From the NCBI RefSeq assembly GCF_024349685.1, contig NZ_AP025944.1:4842001-4906000 (forward strand): a stretch of 64,000 nucleotides of DNA. The letters are read 5' to 3'. A program made the translations under genes and the position numbers. Shown piece by piece: positions 8,294-18,400 of the stretch (the first letter of the stretch is position 1; every line of letters begins with the position of its first letter). This stretch comes from Pseudomonas sp. LRP2-20. GTDB lineage: Bacteria; Pseudomonadota; Gammaproteobacteria; Pseudomonadales; Pseudomonadaceae. Under the pieces are notes generated by a model. That model was not told the origin of the DNA. It was given only the letters and a program-made list of their open reading frames with translations, and did no database searches.

Positions 8294-9399
8294 GTCAACC
8301 CCTACTGCTCAACCTGCGCAACCTCGCCTGCGGCTACGGCGAGCAGCGCATCGTCCAGAACCTCAACCTGCACCTGAACGCAGGCGACATCGGTTGCCTG
8401 CTGGGCTCCTCGGGTTGCGGCAAGACCACCACCCTGCGCGCCATCGCCGGCTTCGAGCCGGTACACGAAGGTGAGATCCAGTTGGCTGGCGAGGTCATTT
8501 CCCGCGCAGGCTTCACCCTGGCCCCGGAAAAGCGCCGGATCGGCATGGTGTTCCAGGACTATGCGCTGTTCCCGCACCTGACCGTGGCGCAGAACATTGC
8601 CTTCGGCATCGCCAAGCACCCGCGCCAGGCGCAAGTGATCGAAGAGATGCTCGAACTGGTCAAGCTCGGCGGCCTCGGTGGGCGCTACCCGCATGAGCTG
8701 TCGGGTGGCCAGCAACAGCGTGTCGCCCTGGCCCGTGCGCTGGCACCGGAACCACAACTGCTGCTGCTCGACGAGCCGTTCTCCAACCTCGATGTGGAAC
8801 TGCGCCGGCGCCTGAGCCACGAAGTGCGCGACATCCTCAAGAGCCGCGGCACCAGCGCGATCCTGGTCACCCATGACCAGGAAGAAGCGTTCGCGGTCAG
8901 CGACCACGTCGGTGTGTTCAAGGAAGGCCGGCTGGAGCAGTGGGACACACCCTACAACCTGTACCACGAACCGCAGACGCCGTTCGTGGCCAGTTTCGTC
9001 GGCCAGGGCTACTTCATCCGTGGCCAGATGAGCAGCCATGAAGCGGTCAATACCGAACTCGGCGAGCTGCGTGGCAACCGTGCCTACACCATGGCGCCGG
9101 GCAGCTCGGTGGATGTGCTGCTGCGCCCTGATGACATCGTGCCCGCCCCGGGCAGCGCGCTGCAGGCGAACATCGTTGGCAAGAGCTTCCTTGGCGCGTC
9201 GACGCTGTACCGCCTGCAGTTGCCAACGGGCAGCCAGCTCGAGGCGATCTTCCCGAGCCATATCGACCACCAGGTCGGTGAAGATGTGGGGATTGCGGTG
9301 AAGGCGGACCACCTGGTGCTGTTCCCGGTGCCTGGCAGTGTAGCGACACAGGTGTCGCGCGAGGAAAATGGGGTTCGCCGCTACAGTTCGGCGACCTGA
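8290..9399 (+). CDS. ABC transporter ATP-binding protein (CysA/FbpC-like), orphan
   Basis: A 369-residue ATPase of the importer class. Walker A is GSSGCGKTT near residue 40, the Q-loop is [10 protein letters not shown], the signature is LSGGQQQRV near residue 139, Walker B is LLLLDEPFS, and the H-loop is VTHDQEEA. The ~120-residue C-terminal extension ([13 protein letters not shown]) is a TOBE-type domain typical of Fe3+, sulfate, polyamine or sugar importers. No permease or binding-protein gene is adjacent. It overlaps argF by four bases. The Fe3+-like (FbpC) subgroup is suggested by overall sequence feel only; the substrate is unassigned. Confidence 0.85.
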   Translation: MSQPLLLNLRNLACGYGEQRIVQNLNLHLNAGDIGCLLGSSGCGKTTTLRAIAGFEPVHEGEIQLAGEVISRAGFTLAPEKRRIGMVFQDYALFPHLTVAQNIAFGIAKHPRQAQVIEEMLELVKLGGLGGRYPHELSGGQQQRVALARALAPEPQLLLLDEPFSNLDVELRRRLSHEVRDILKSRGTSAILVTHDQEEAFAVSDHVGVFKEGRLEQWDTPYNLYHEPQTPFVASFVGQGYFIRGQMSSHEAVNTELGELRGNRAYTMAPGSSVDVLLRPDDIVPAPGSALQANIVGKSFLGASTLYRLQLPTGSQLEAIFPSHIDHQVGEDVGIAVKADHLVLFPVPGSVATQVSREENGVRRYSSAT

Positions 9400-9409
9400 C
9401 TCAACCACC

Positions 9410-9430
9410 TGGGGCCGTTTTGCGGCCCCA
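9410..9430. terminator. hairpin between the convergent ABC ATPase and ybaK genes
   Basis: TGGGGCCG-(ttttg)-CGGCCCCA, a perfect 8-bp stem 11 bases after the ATPase stop codon and just before the ybaK stop. It lacks a long T tail, so termination strength is uncertain. Confidence 0.6.
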
Positions 9431-9435
9431 GCCCC

Positions 9436-9906
9436 TCAGCCGCGGCCAATCCCGGCGAATTTGCCCTGGGTATGCTCGGCCAGCACCGCCGCCGCCAACT
9501 CGACCTCCAGCCCCCGCCGCCCGGCGCTGACATGGATGGTTGTAAAGTTGTGCGCTGAATCATCGATGAACGTGCGCAGGCGCTTCTTCTGCCCCAACGG
9601 GCTGATCCCGCCCACCAGATAGCCCGTCGCCCGCTGAGCCGCTGCCGGGTCGGCCATTTCGCATTTTTTCACCCCGGCCGCATGGGCCAGGGCCTTGAGG
9701 TCCAACGTCCCTACCACCGGCACCACCGCCACCAGCAGTTCGCCCTTCTCGCTGCTCGCCAGCAGGGTCTTGAATACCTGTTGCGGATCGAGCCCAAGCT
9801 TTTCAGCCGCCTCCAGCCCGTATGACGCCGACTTGGGGTCATGTTCATAACTGTGCACGCGATGTTCGGCGCGGGCTTTTTTCAACAGGTCGAGTGCGGG
9901 GGTCAT
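9436..9906 (-). CDS. ybaK: Cys-tRNA(Pro) deacylase, YbaK/EbsC family
   Basis: A 156-residue trans-editing enzyme that hydrolyses mischarged Cys-tRNA(Pro). The family motif GGISPLGQKK is present around residue 100, and the conserved catalytic-region Lys lies in QVFKTLLA near residue 46. The length matches the stand-alone YbaK class. It is convergent with the ABC ATPase and apparently monocistronic. EbsC-type paralogues with other tRNA specificity are an alternative. Confidence 0.92.
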   Translation of the reverse strand: MTPALDLLKKARAEHRVHSYEHDPKSASYGLEAAEKLGLDPQQVFKTLLASSEKGELLVAVVPVVGTLDLKALAHAAGVKKCEMADPAAAQRATGYLVGGISPLGQKKRLRTFIDDSAHNFTTIHVSAGRRGLEVELAAAVLAEHTQGKFAGIGRG

Positions 9907-10208
9907 GCAGTGCTCCGGTCTGGGACAGGTCGCGGCTACTTTAGGGCAAATCCCACATCCCAGCCAGCCAATGGCTGACGCCGCCCTCTACTTCGGGCAT
10001 CAGCCCTGTAAATAGGCGATCAGAACGTGACTACCCGTTCACTTTCGACCTTTGACATCAGCGTTTCTTGTCTATATTTTTTCGTTTCTGAATAAATGGT
10101 GCCCTTTTAAGGTGCGCTTCTTAACACCCGCCTGAGGTCAATGGGGATAGACACCAGGCTTTGCTGTCGAGCGCTTCGCGCCTCACAACAAAAACAACGA
10201 GGTCATAC
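9907..10208. other. 302-bp intergenic region upstream of glpF
   Basis: This gap contains the promoter regions of ybaK (minus) and glpF (plus). No gene is supported. The AT-rich stretch at 10070-10096 is the likely glpF control region and holds a weak GlpR-like site (listed separately). Confidence 0.6.
10077..10094 (+). promoter_or_regulatory. weak GlpR-operator-like sequence upstream of glpF
   Basis: TTTTTTCGTTTCTGAATA resembles the GlpR consensus (ATGTTCG-type halves): the left half TTTTCG matches the glpD operator in this window, while the right half TGAATA is degenerate. It lies about 115 bases before the glpF start. Confidence 0.33.
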
Positions 10209-11060
10209 ATGACGACTGCTCTACGCGAACCCACACTGTCCAGCCAATGCCTGGCCGAGTTCCTCGGCACCGCCTTGCTGATCTTCTTCGGTACCGGCTG
10301 CGTCGCCGCGCTCAAAGTCGCTGGCGCCAGCTTCGGTCTATGGGAAATCAGCATCATCTGGGGCGTCGGTGTGAGCATGGCGATCTACCTCACCGCCGGC
10401 CTTTCCGGCGCGCACCTGAACCCGGCCGTGAGCATCGCACTGGCCCTGTTCGCCGGCTTCGACAAGCGCAAGCTGCCGTTCTATGCCCTCGCTCAGATCT
10501 GCGGGGCGTTCTGTGGAGCGGCACTGGTCTATACCCTCTACAGCAACCTGTTCTTCGATTTCGAACAGGCCCACGCCATGCTGCGTGGCAGCACCGAGAG
10601 CCTCGAACTGGCCTCGGTATTCTCGACGTATCCGCACCCGTCACTTTCCACTGGCCAGGCGTTCCTGGTCGAAGTGGTGATCACCGCGATCCTGATGGCC
10701 GTGATCATGGCTCTGACCGATGACAACAACGGCCTGCCGCGGGGCGCCATGGCGCCGTTGCTGATCGGCCTGCTGATCGCCGTGATCGGCAGCGCCATGG
10801 GCCCGCTGACCGGCTTCGCGATGAATCCCGCCCGCGATTTCGGGCCAAAATTGATGACCTTCCTGGCTGGCTGGGGCGAAATCGCCTTCACTGGCGGTCG
10901 GAACATTCCTTATTTCCTGGTTCCGGTGTTCGCACCGATCCTCGGCGCATGCCTGGGTGCCGCGAGCTATCGCGGCCTTATCGCCCGCAACCTGCCGACG
11001 GCGCAAGGCTCAGGCGCCGAGACAACCGACAATCGCCAGGGCGATACTCAAGCCAACTGA
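10209..11060 (+). CDS. glpF: glycerol uptake facilitator (aquaglyceroporin)
   Basis: A 283-residue inner-membrane channel of the MIP family with six predicted membrane helices and both half-helix NPA boxes (HLNPAVS near residue 70 and MNPARDFGP near residue 205). The Asp after the second NPA box (NPARD) is the aquaglyceroporin signature. I choose ATG 10209, preceded by GAGG at 10198-10202, over an upstream in-frame start with no ribosome-binding site. It opens the glpFK pair, 41 bases before glpK, and is expected to be under GlpR control. Confidence 0.96.
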   Translation: MTTALREPTLSSQCLAEFLGTALLIFFGTGCVAALKVAGASFGLWEISIIWGVGVSMAIYLTAGLSGAHLNPAVSIALALFAGFDKRKLPFYALAQICGAFCGAALVYTLYSNLFFDFEQAHAMLRGSTESLELASVFSTYPHPSLSTGQAFLVEVVITAILMAVIMALTDDNNGLPRGAMAPLLIGLLIAVIGSAMGPLTGFAMNPARDFGPKLMTFLAGWGEIAFTGGRNIPYFLVPVFAPILGACLGAASYRGLIARNLPTAQGSGAETTDNRQGDTQAN

Positions 11061-11086
11061 TGCTGACGCCCTGAACTCCTCTTTAA

Positions 11087-12601
<1,515 letters not shown>

Positions 12602-12608
12602 CACCCAA

Positions 12609-12629
12609 GGGGGCCGCCGTGCGGCCCCC
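12609..12629 (+). terminator. hairpin between glpK and glpR
   Basis: GGGGGCCGC-(cgt)-GCGGCCCCC, a perfect 9-bp GC stem 8 bases after the glpK stop. There is no T-run, so it may attenuate or stabilise mRNA rather than terminate fully. Confidence 0.55.
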
Positions 12630-12702
12630 ATCGGCTACTGGCCGTAGCCCCCTTCCTACGGCATCATTGCAGAATTTGTCCGGCAGCCCCAAAGGACCGC
12701 CC

Positions 12703-13458
12703 ATGAATCTGCCCCCACGCCAACAACAAATCCTCGAGCTGGTGCGCGATCGCGGCTACGTCAGCATCGAAGAAATGGCGCAATTGTTCGTCGTCACCCC
12801 GCAAACCATCCGACGCGACATCAACCAGCTTGCCGAGCTCAACCTGCTGCGCCGCTACCACGGGGGTGCGGCCTATGATTCGAGCATCGAGAACACCGCC
12901 TACGCCATGCGCGCCGACCAGATGCGCGATGAAAAACAGCGCATCGCCGAAGCTGTGGCCAAGCAGATTCCCGACCATGCGTCGCTGTTCATCAACATCG
13001 GCACCACCACCGAGTCGATTGCCCGGGCGCTGCTCAATCACAACCACTTGAAGGTCATCACCAACAACCTGCACGTGGCGGCGATTCTCGCGGCCAAGGA
13101 TGACTTCGAAGTGTTGGTGGCGGGGGGCACGGTACGCCGCGATGGCGGCGTGGTTGGCCAGGCCAGCGTCGACTTCATCCACCAGTTCAAGGTCGACTTC
13201 GCCCTGGTCGGCATCAGCGGCATCGATGAAGACGGTAGCCTGCTCGACTTCGATTACCAGGAGGTGCGGGTGTCCCAGGCGATCATCGCCAATGCCCGGC
13301 AAGTCATCCTCGCCGCCGACTCCAGCAAGTTCGGGCGCAATGCCATGGTGCGCCTGGGCTCGATCAGCCTGGTCGATTGCCTGGTGACCGACCAGGCGCC
13401 TACACCTGCCCTCACCCAGCTGCTGAACCAGTACAAGATCCGCCTTGAGGTGGTGTGA
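12703..13458 (+). CDS. glpR: DeoR-family repressor of glycerol metabolism
   Basis: A 251-residue DeoR-type regulator. The N-terminal helix-turn-helix covers about residues 5-55 ([20 protein letters not shown], then [12 protein letters not shown]). The sugar-phosphate-binding domain contains [13 protein letters not shown] and the C-terminal [12 protein letters not shown]. The start is ATG 12703 after AAAGGA; the upstream extension lacks family similarity. GlpR senses glycerol 3-phosphate and represses glpFK and glpD. Its position between glpK and glpD is typical for pseudomonads. Confidence 0.95.
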   Translation: MNLPPRQQQILELVRDRGYVSIEEMAQLFVVTPQTIRRDINQLAELNLLRRYHGGAAYDSSIENTAYAMRADQMRDEKQRIAEAVAKQIPDHASLFINIGTTTESIARALLNHNHLKVITNNLHVAAILAAKDDFEVLVAGGTVRRDGGVVGQASVDFIHQFKVDFALVGISGIDEDGSLLDFDYQEVRVSQAIIANARQVILAADSSKFGRNAMVRLGSISLVDCLVTDQAPTPALTQLLNQYKIRLEVV

Positions 13459-13490
13459 GGGCCTCTGGGCGCATGCCATGAGTCTTTTGT

Positions 13491-13731
13491 CGCCTGTGAG
13501 ATCGAGCGCCGCCCGCGCGGCGCATCGCGAGCTGCGCTCGCTCCTACGGTTGTTTCGGGCCAATTATTCCTGCGGGATTTGCGCGCGAACGCCGCGGTGC
13601 ATGACTCGATATCGCGTCGTACCAACAAGGCGGTCGCGCGCGCCTGGCGCTGGCGTTACTGGCCAGAAACAAACGTAGGAGCGAGCGCAGCTCGCGATGC
13701 GCCGCGCGGGCGGCGCTTGATCTCACAGGCG
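13491..13731. repeat. 241-bp long-armed palindromic repeat element, copy A
   Basis: About 73-bp arms in inverted orientation (left starting CGCCTGTGAGATC, right ending GATCTCACAGGCG) enclose about 95 bp of unique interior. The arms contain the REP-like core GTAGGAGCGAGCGCAGCTCG. The copy at 33369-33609 has exactly the same length and conserves both arms and interior. It fills most of the 444-bp glpR-glpD gap. No protein is plausible inside it. Confidence 0.85.
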
Positions 13732-13841
13732 CCAAACCTCTCAAACTGATCATCCGAATTTTCATAAATGTTCACTTTATTGTCACCTGATCAGTTTTTT
13801 CTATGAAAACTGACTGGCGACCCGCTTTCTGTTGCGCTAGT

Positions 13842-13879
13842 ATTTTCGAAAACGAACATTAATGTTCATATTCGATGTG
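13842..13879 (+). promoter_or_regulatory. GlpR operator(s) upstream of glpD
   Basis: ATTTTCGAAAACGAACAT at 13842-13859 matches the E. coli-type GlpR palindrome (ATGTTCG-N4-CGAACAT) at about 16 of 18 positions. A second partial copy starting ATGTTCATATTCG follows at 13862, and AACATTAATGTT (13855-13866) links them. The pair lies 24-60 bases upstream of the glpD start, overlapping the likely promoter. Confidence 0.6.
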
Positions 13880-13902
13880 AACAGCCCCAGGAGGCCTTGC
13901 CC

Positions 13903-15441
13903 GTGTCCCAGCCAGTTTCGTCACAGCCCCCCCTCGCCGACTGCTATGACCTCGCCGTGATCGGCGGTGGCATCAATGGTGTGGGCATTGCTGCCGACGC
14001 CGCTGGCCGCGGCCTCAGCGTGTTTCTCTGTGAGCGGGACGACCTCGCCCAGCACACCTCTTCGGCCAGCAGCAAGTTGATCCACGGTGGCCTGCGCTAC
14101 CTGGAACACTACGAATTCCGCCTGGTTCGCGAAGCCCTGGCCGAGCGTGAAGTACTGCTCGCCAAAGCCCCGCACATCGTCAAGCCGATGCGTTTCGTGC
14201 TCCCGCACCGCCCGCACCTGCGCCCGGCCTGGATGATCCGCGCCGGCCTGTTCCTTTACGACCACCTGGGCAAGCGCAAGCGCCTGGGCGCCTCGCGCAG
14301 CCTGCGCTTCGGCCCTGGCTACCCACTGAAGCCGTCGATCACCCGTGGCTTCGAATATGCTGACTGCGCCGTGGACGACGCTCGCCTGGTGGTGCTCAAC
14401 GCCATGGCCGCCCGCGAGCAGGGTGCGCACATCCGCACCCGCACCCGCTGCCTGCGCGCCGAACGCATGAATGGCCTGTGGCAGGTCGAGTTGCAGCATG
14501 CCGATGGCAGCCTGCAGACCATTCGCGCCCGCGCCCTGGTCAACGCCGCCGGCCCCTGGGTCGCCAGCTTCATCAAGGACGACCTCAAGCTCGATGCCCC
14601 TTACGGTATCCGCCTGATCCAGGGCAGCCACATCATCGTGCCGCGGCTGTACGACGGCGAACATGCCTACATCCTGCAGAACGAAGACCAGCGCATCGTG
14701 TTCTGCATCCCCTACCTCGAACGCTTTACCCTGATTGGCACCACCGACCGCGAATACAGTGGCGACCCTGCCAAGGTCGCCATCACCGAGCAGGAAACCG
14801 ATTACCTGCTGAAGGTTGTCAATGAGCACTTCAACCATCAGCTCGAACGCAGCGACATCGTCCATACCTATTCCGGGGTTCGCCCGCTGTGCAACGATGA
14901 ATCGGACAACCCTTCTGCCGTGACCCGCGACTACACCCTGGCGCTGTCTGCCAGCGAAGGGCAGGCGCCGTTGCTGTCGGTGTTCGGCGGCAAGCTGACG
15001 ACTTACCGCAAGCTGGCAGAGTCGGCCATGGCCGAACTCAAGCCCCACTTCCCGCAACTGCGCGGCAGCTGGACGGCCGCTGCGCCCCTGCCGGGGGGTG
15101 AGCAGATGACTACCGTGCAAGCCTTGGTCGATGCCGTGCTGGCCCGTTGTGGCTGGCTGGCGGTGGATATCGCCAAGCGTTGGGCTGTGACCTATGGCAG
15201 CCGCGTATGGCAGCTGCTCGAAGGCGTGCAGGGCCCGGAGGATCTGGGCCAATCCATCGGTGGCGGTTTGTTCGGCCGCGAAGTGGACTACCTTGTCGAG
15301 CACGAATGGGCCGCCAGCGCCGATGACATTCTCTGGCGTCGCACCAAGCTTGGCCTGTTCACCAGCGCTGCGCAGCAGCAGGCGCTGGTGCAGTACCTGC
15401 ACGACAAACACGTGAAGCAGGCCGCAACTCGCGCGGCATGA
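13903..15441 (+). CDS. glpD: aerobic glycerol-3-phosphate dehydrogenase
   Basis: A 512-residue FAD-dependent inner-membrane enzyme that oxidises sn-glycerol 3-phosphate to dihydroxyacetone phosphate and feeds electrons to quinone. The N-terminal dinucleotide motif is DLAVIGGGINGVGIAAD. The family segments SSASSKLIHGGLRYLEH and LLSVFGGKLTTYRKLAE are present. I start at GTG 13903, eight bases after the perfect AGGAGG at 13889-13894; the in-frame TTG at 13897 would be too close. GlpR operators sit immediately upstream. Confidence 0.97.
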   Translation: MSQPVSSQPPLADCYDLAVIGGGINGVGIAADAAGRGLSVFLCERDDLAQHTSSASSKLIHGGLRYLEHYEFRLVREALAEREVLLAKAPHIVKPMRFVLPHRPHLRPAWMIRAGLFLYDHLGKRKRLGASRSLRFGPGYPLKPSITRGFEYADCAVDDARLVVLNAMAAREQGAHIRTRTRCLRAERMNGLWQVELQHADGSLQTIRARALVNAAGPWVASFIKDDLKLDAPYGIRLIQGSHIIVPRLYDGEHAYILQNEDQRIVFCIPYLERFTLIGTTDREYSGDPAKVAITEQETDYLLKVVNEHFNHQLERSDIVHTYSGVRPLCNDESDNPSAVTRDYTLALSASEGQAPLLSVFGGKLTTYRKLAESAMAELKPHFPQLRGSWTAAAPLPGGEQMTTVQALVDAVLARCGWLAVDIAKRWAVTYGSRVWQLLEGVQGPEDLGQSIGGGLFGREVDYLVEHEWAASADDILWRRTKLGLFTSAAQQQALVQYLHDKHVKQAATRAA

Positions 15442-15484
15442 GCAGGCTGGGCCTGCCGCCAGGCAACGCTGGCGGCGGCCGGCC

Positions 15485-18400
15485 TCAATCAGTGAATCGC
15501 GCCCACGCTTCTTCCGCCAGCGTCCTCAGCAGCCGCTGCTCGGCGACCTCAAGTTCGCGCATCAACTCATCAGCCCTCTGCAGATAGAGCTGCTCGCCGC
15601 CGCTGGCAGCTTGTGCCTCATGTTCAGCAAGGCGCTGGTGGTAAGGCTCGACCAACGCATCGAAGCGCTCAGCATAACGCCGCCTGGCGTAACTGGCCCA
15701 AAAGGGCCGCTGCGCCAGCGTCTGCTGAATCTCTTCAGGCGTCTCGGCCTGCAGGACATCAAGTTGCGCCTCGAGCAGGTCATCGTCCGTTACATTGGCG
15801 TACTGGGCATAGTGCATGTCCTCGACCTGGACCGGCAGCTCCAGCGCTTGTGCCAAGCGATTGCGGTACAACAGCCTCACTTCGATTTCATCGACCCGAC
15901 CTGACGTATTGGCACGCAGGTGCTGCACGTGCCGGGTAGCTATCGAGTCGACCAGATCCAGGCGGTACAGCTGCCGCCCCAGACGTACCAGGCTCTGCTC
16001 CACCTGGTTGGCCGGCACACCGCTAACCCCCTGCTGCACCAATACGCCGATTTCCATCTGGTTAAGCATCAGCAGCAAGCGGTCCTCGCAGCTGCGCGGC
16101 CCTCCCACCTCACGGAACACTTGCTCGCGCAGTACCTCGTTGTGCTCGCAGGCATCCAGAATGCGCCATACTCGCCGCCGGAAATGCCCTGGATGCTCGA
16201 CAAAATCATCGCCCTGCCCCAGATCGGCCAGGAAGCGGAACAAATCGCTCGAACCAGCCTCCTGGCGCAACCGGTCCCAGGTCGCTTCACGCTGCAGGCG
16301 GAGCACCCGGTCGCGCGTTTGCGTCCACAGTTCCCGCACCTCGGCGTTGGCTTCCCGATGCTTGTACGATGCACTTCCGCGAGCGCCTGGCGCGGCACCT
16401 GCGCGCCTCAGGTCGAGCTGTTGGTGGCTGGTCTGGTTTAACGGGTTGTCATGTAGCTGAACGCGCGCCAGGCGCAGATCCAGCCCTTGCATCTCCTGCT
16501 GCAATTGCCGAATCCGGTTTTCTCGCGCGTCGATCATCGCTCGCCAGGAGGCACGCGAGAGCAACTCTTCGACATCGACCAGCTCCGTCGCCCGCAAATG
16601 CAACTGCCGCACGTGGCGCAAGCCCGAAAGGTCAGGCGCTTGCCCCAACGGATTGAAGCTGAGTTCGACGGTATCGAGCAGTGCAAGCGGGGCGAAACGG
16701 CGATTGGCCTGCTCGTCGATCACGATCTGGTTGCTGGTGAGGTTCAGACGCCGCAGGTGAGTGAGCCCTTCGATGCCAGGCGGCACCTGGGTAAGGCGAT
16801 TTTCGCTGAGATCCAGTTCGACCAGGTTGGGGAAACGCCCGAGGAAGTCCGGGGCGATGCTCTCCAGGCCCATGTTGCGCAGGACCAGCCGATGTACATG
16901 GGCAAACTCCAAGCCAGCGGGCAACGTCGGCAATTCGCTGACATGCTCACCGTCCAGCACCAACTCGTACTCGTCATTGACATCGACCAGCTTGCGCCGC
17001 CAGCTGCGACGCAAGGTATCGGCAACCCGACGTCGCCTGATGGCGTCGGCTGGCGTTCGCCACTGCCCCTGCCATTCACTCAGTGCCCCACGCAGTTCGG
17101 CCAGCTGGCGTTGCAGCAGTTGGTAGTGATCCCACAAGTTATGCCCTTGCGCCCGCACGGCATTCAGGTAGGCCTGCAACTGCAGTTCACTGAGTGTCGG
17201 GAAGATCTGGTGGATGCCACGCCTGATCGCCTGCTGGCTACTCTCCCCTCCGCCACTCAGCCGGTAACCCAGGCGCCCGTCACCGAAACGCCTGGGCGGA
17301 TGGATCGCTGCGCCTGAGGGGGCAGCGCCGATCAACCGCCCTGCCTGTTCTCGGTCGGCCGCAATGCTCGCCATCAGCCAGTCACGCAGCTGCCTGGCAT
17401 TCAGGCTGGTGGAATTCAACACGGCCTTCTGCTCATCGTCCAGGCAAAGCACGAGCACCTTGAGCAGCGACTCGCCAGCACCGACGTCGAGCGAGCCATC
17501 GCTGTCATAGAGGCGGTAGCCTTGCTCGTGACGCACGATGAGCCGGGGCTTTGCAGCCGGTTCTGCGTGGCTGGCAAACAGCAATGGGCCTTCACGGCTG
17601 CCAGAACGCAGCTCTACCGGGTGGGTAGAAGGCCAAGGCACTTTGTGCGCCAGCAGCCCCATCACCAACCTCTCGCTGTCCGGGCTGCCCATGCCATGCA
17701 GGCGCACGCCCAGGCAAGCGTTGTCCAGGCGGGTTTGGCGAACATGAGCGCGCGCCCGTTCCGCCATGCCCAGTGGTACTCGTCCGTTGGCACGCCAGTT
17801 CTCCAGCTGCGCTGAACAGGTATGCCGGATGATTTCCTCGGCCCCACGTGGCGTCAGGCCCTTGAAAGCCGCCATCAGCACCGCCTGGTCTGGGTCAGTC
17901 GCCTGGCGCAAGCCACCCAGTGCCTCTTCGAACGCTGCGCCTTTGAGCCCTGGCGAGGCATGGTGCAGGGCAATGCGCTCATGCATGTCCAGGATCCGGG
18001 CCGGGGCCGGGGCGTGTTCCACACACAGTCGGCGCACCTTGTCAGCGTTGAAGCCAGTGACCGTCAGCAAGGTCCGGGCATCATCCTCCAGCACACTGCC
18101 AAACGCTTGTGGGGCAAGCGCCTGCAACAGTGCTGCCGGGCTTTCTTCCAGATGCGCGCGCAGGCTGCGGTGCCTGAGCTTCACCGTGCCATCAGCCGCC
18201 ATCCCAGGCTCCAGCGCGTCGACGAATGCAATGCGCGGCAGAACATGCACCACTCCCGACAACGCCCCAGCCAGCGCCACGCTCTCGACCACGCCGAACA
18301 GATGATTCAGTGCCCCCTGGCGATCACCCAACTGCCAGGCTTGGTAACCTTCGTAGACTTCGTCCAGCAACTGAACGGCGTTAACAACCAACAGCAACTC

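Noticed and set aside
13254..13628. Small proteins that appear duplicated at the two 241-bp elements (13.3-13.8 kb and 33.3-33.8 kb)
   Set aside because: The similar peptides are translations of the palindromic repeat in several frames; they lack ribosome-binding sites and are not conserved as proteins beyond the DNA repeat.
16487..17317. 276-residue plus-strand frame inside the LRR/NEL gene
   Set aside because: Antisense shadow; no ribosome-binding site or recognisable domain, and the minus strand has clear LRR coding there.
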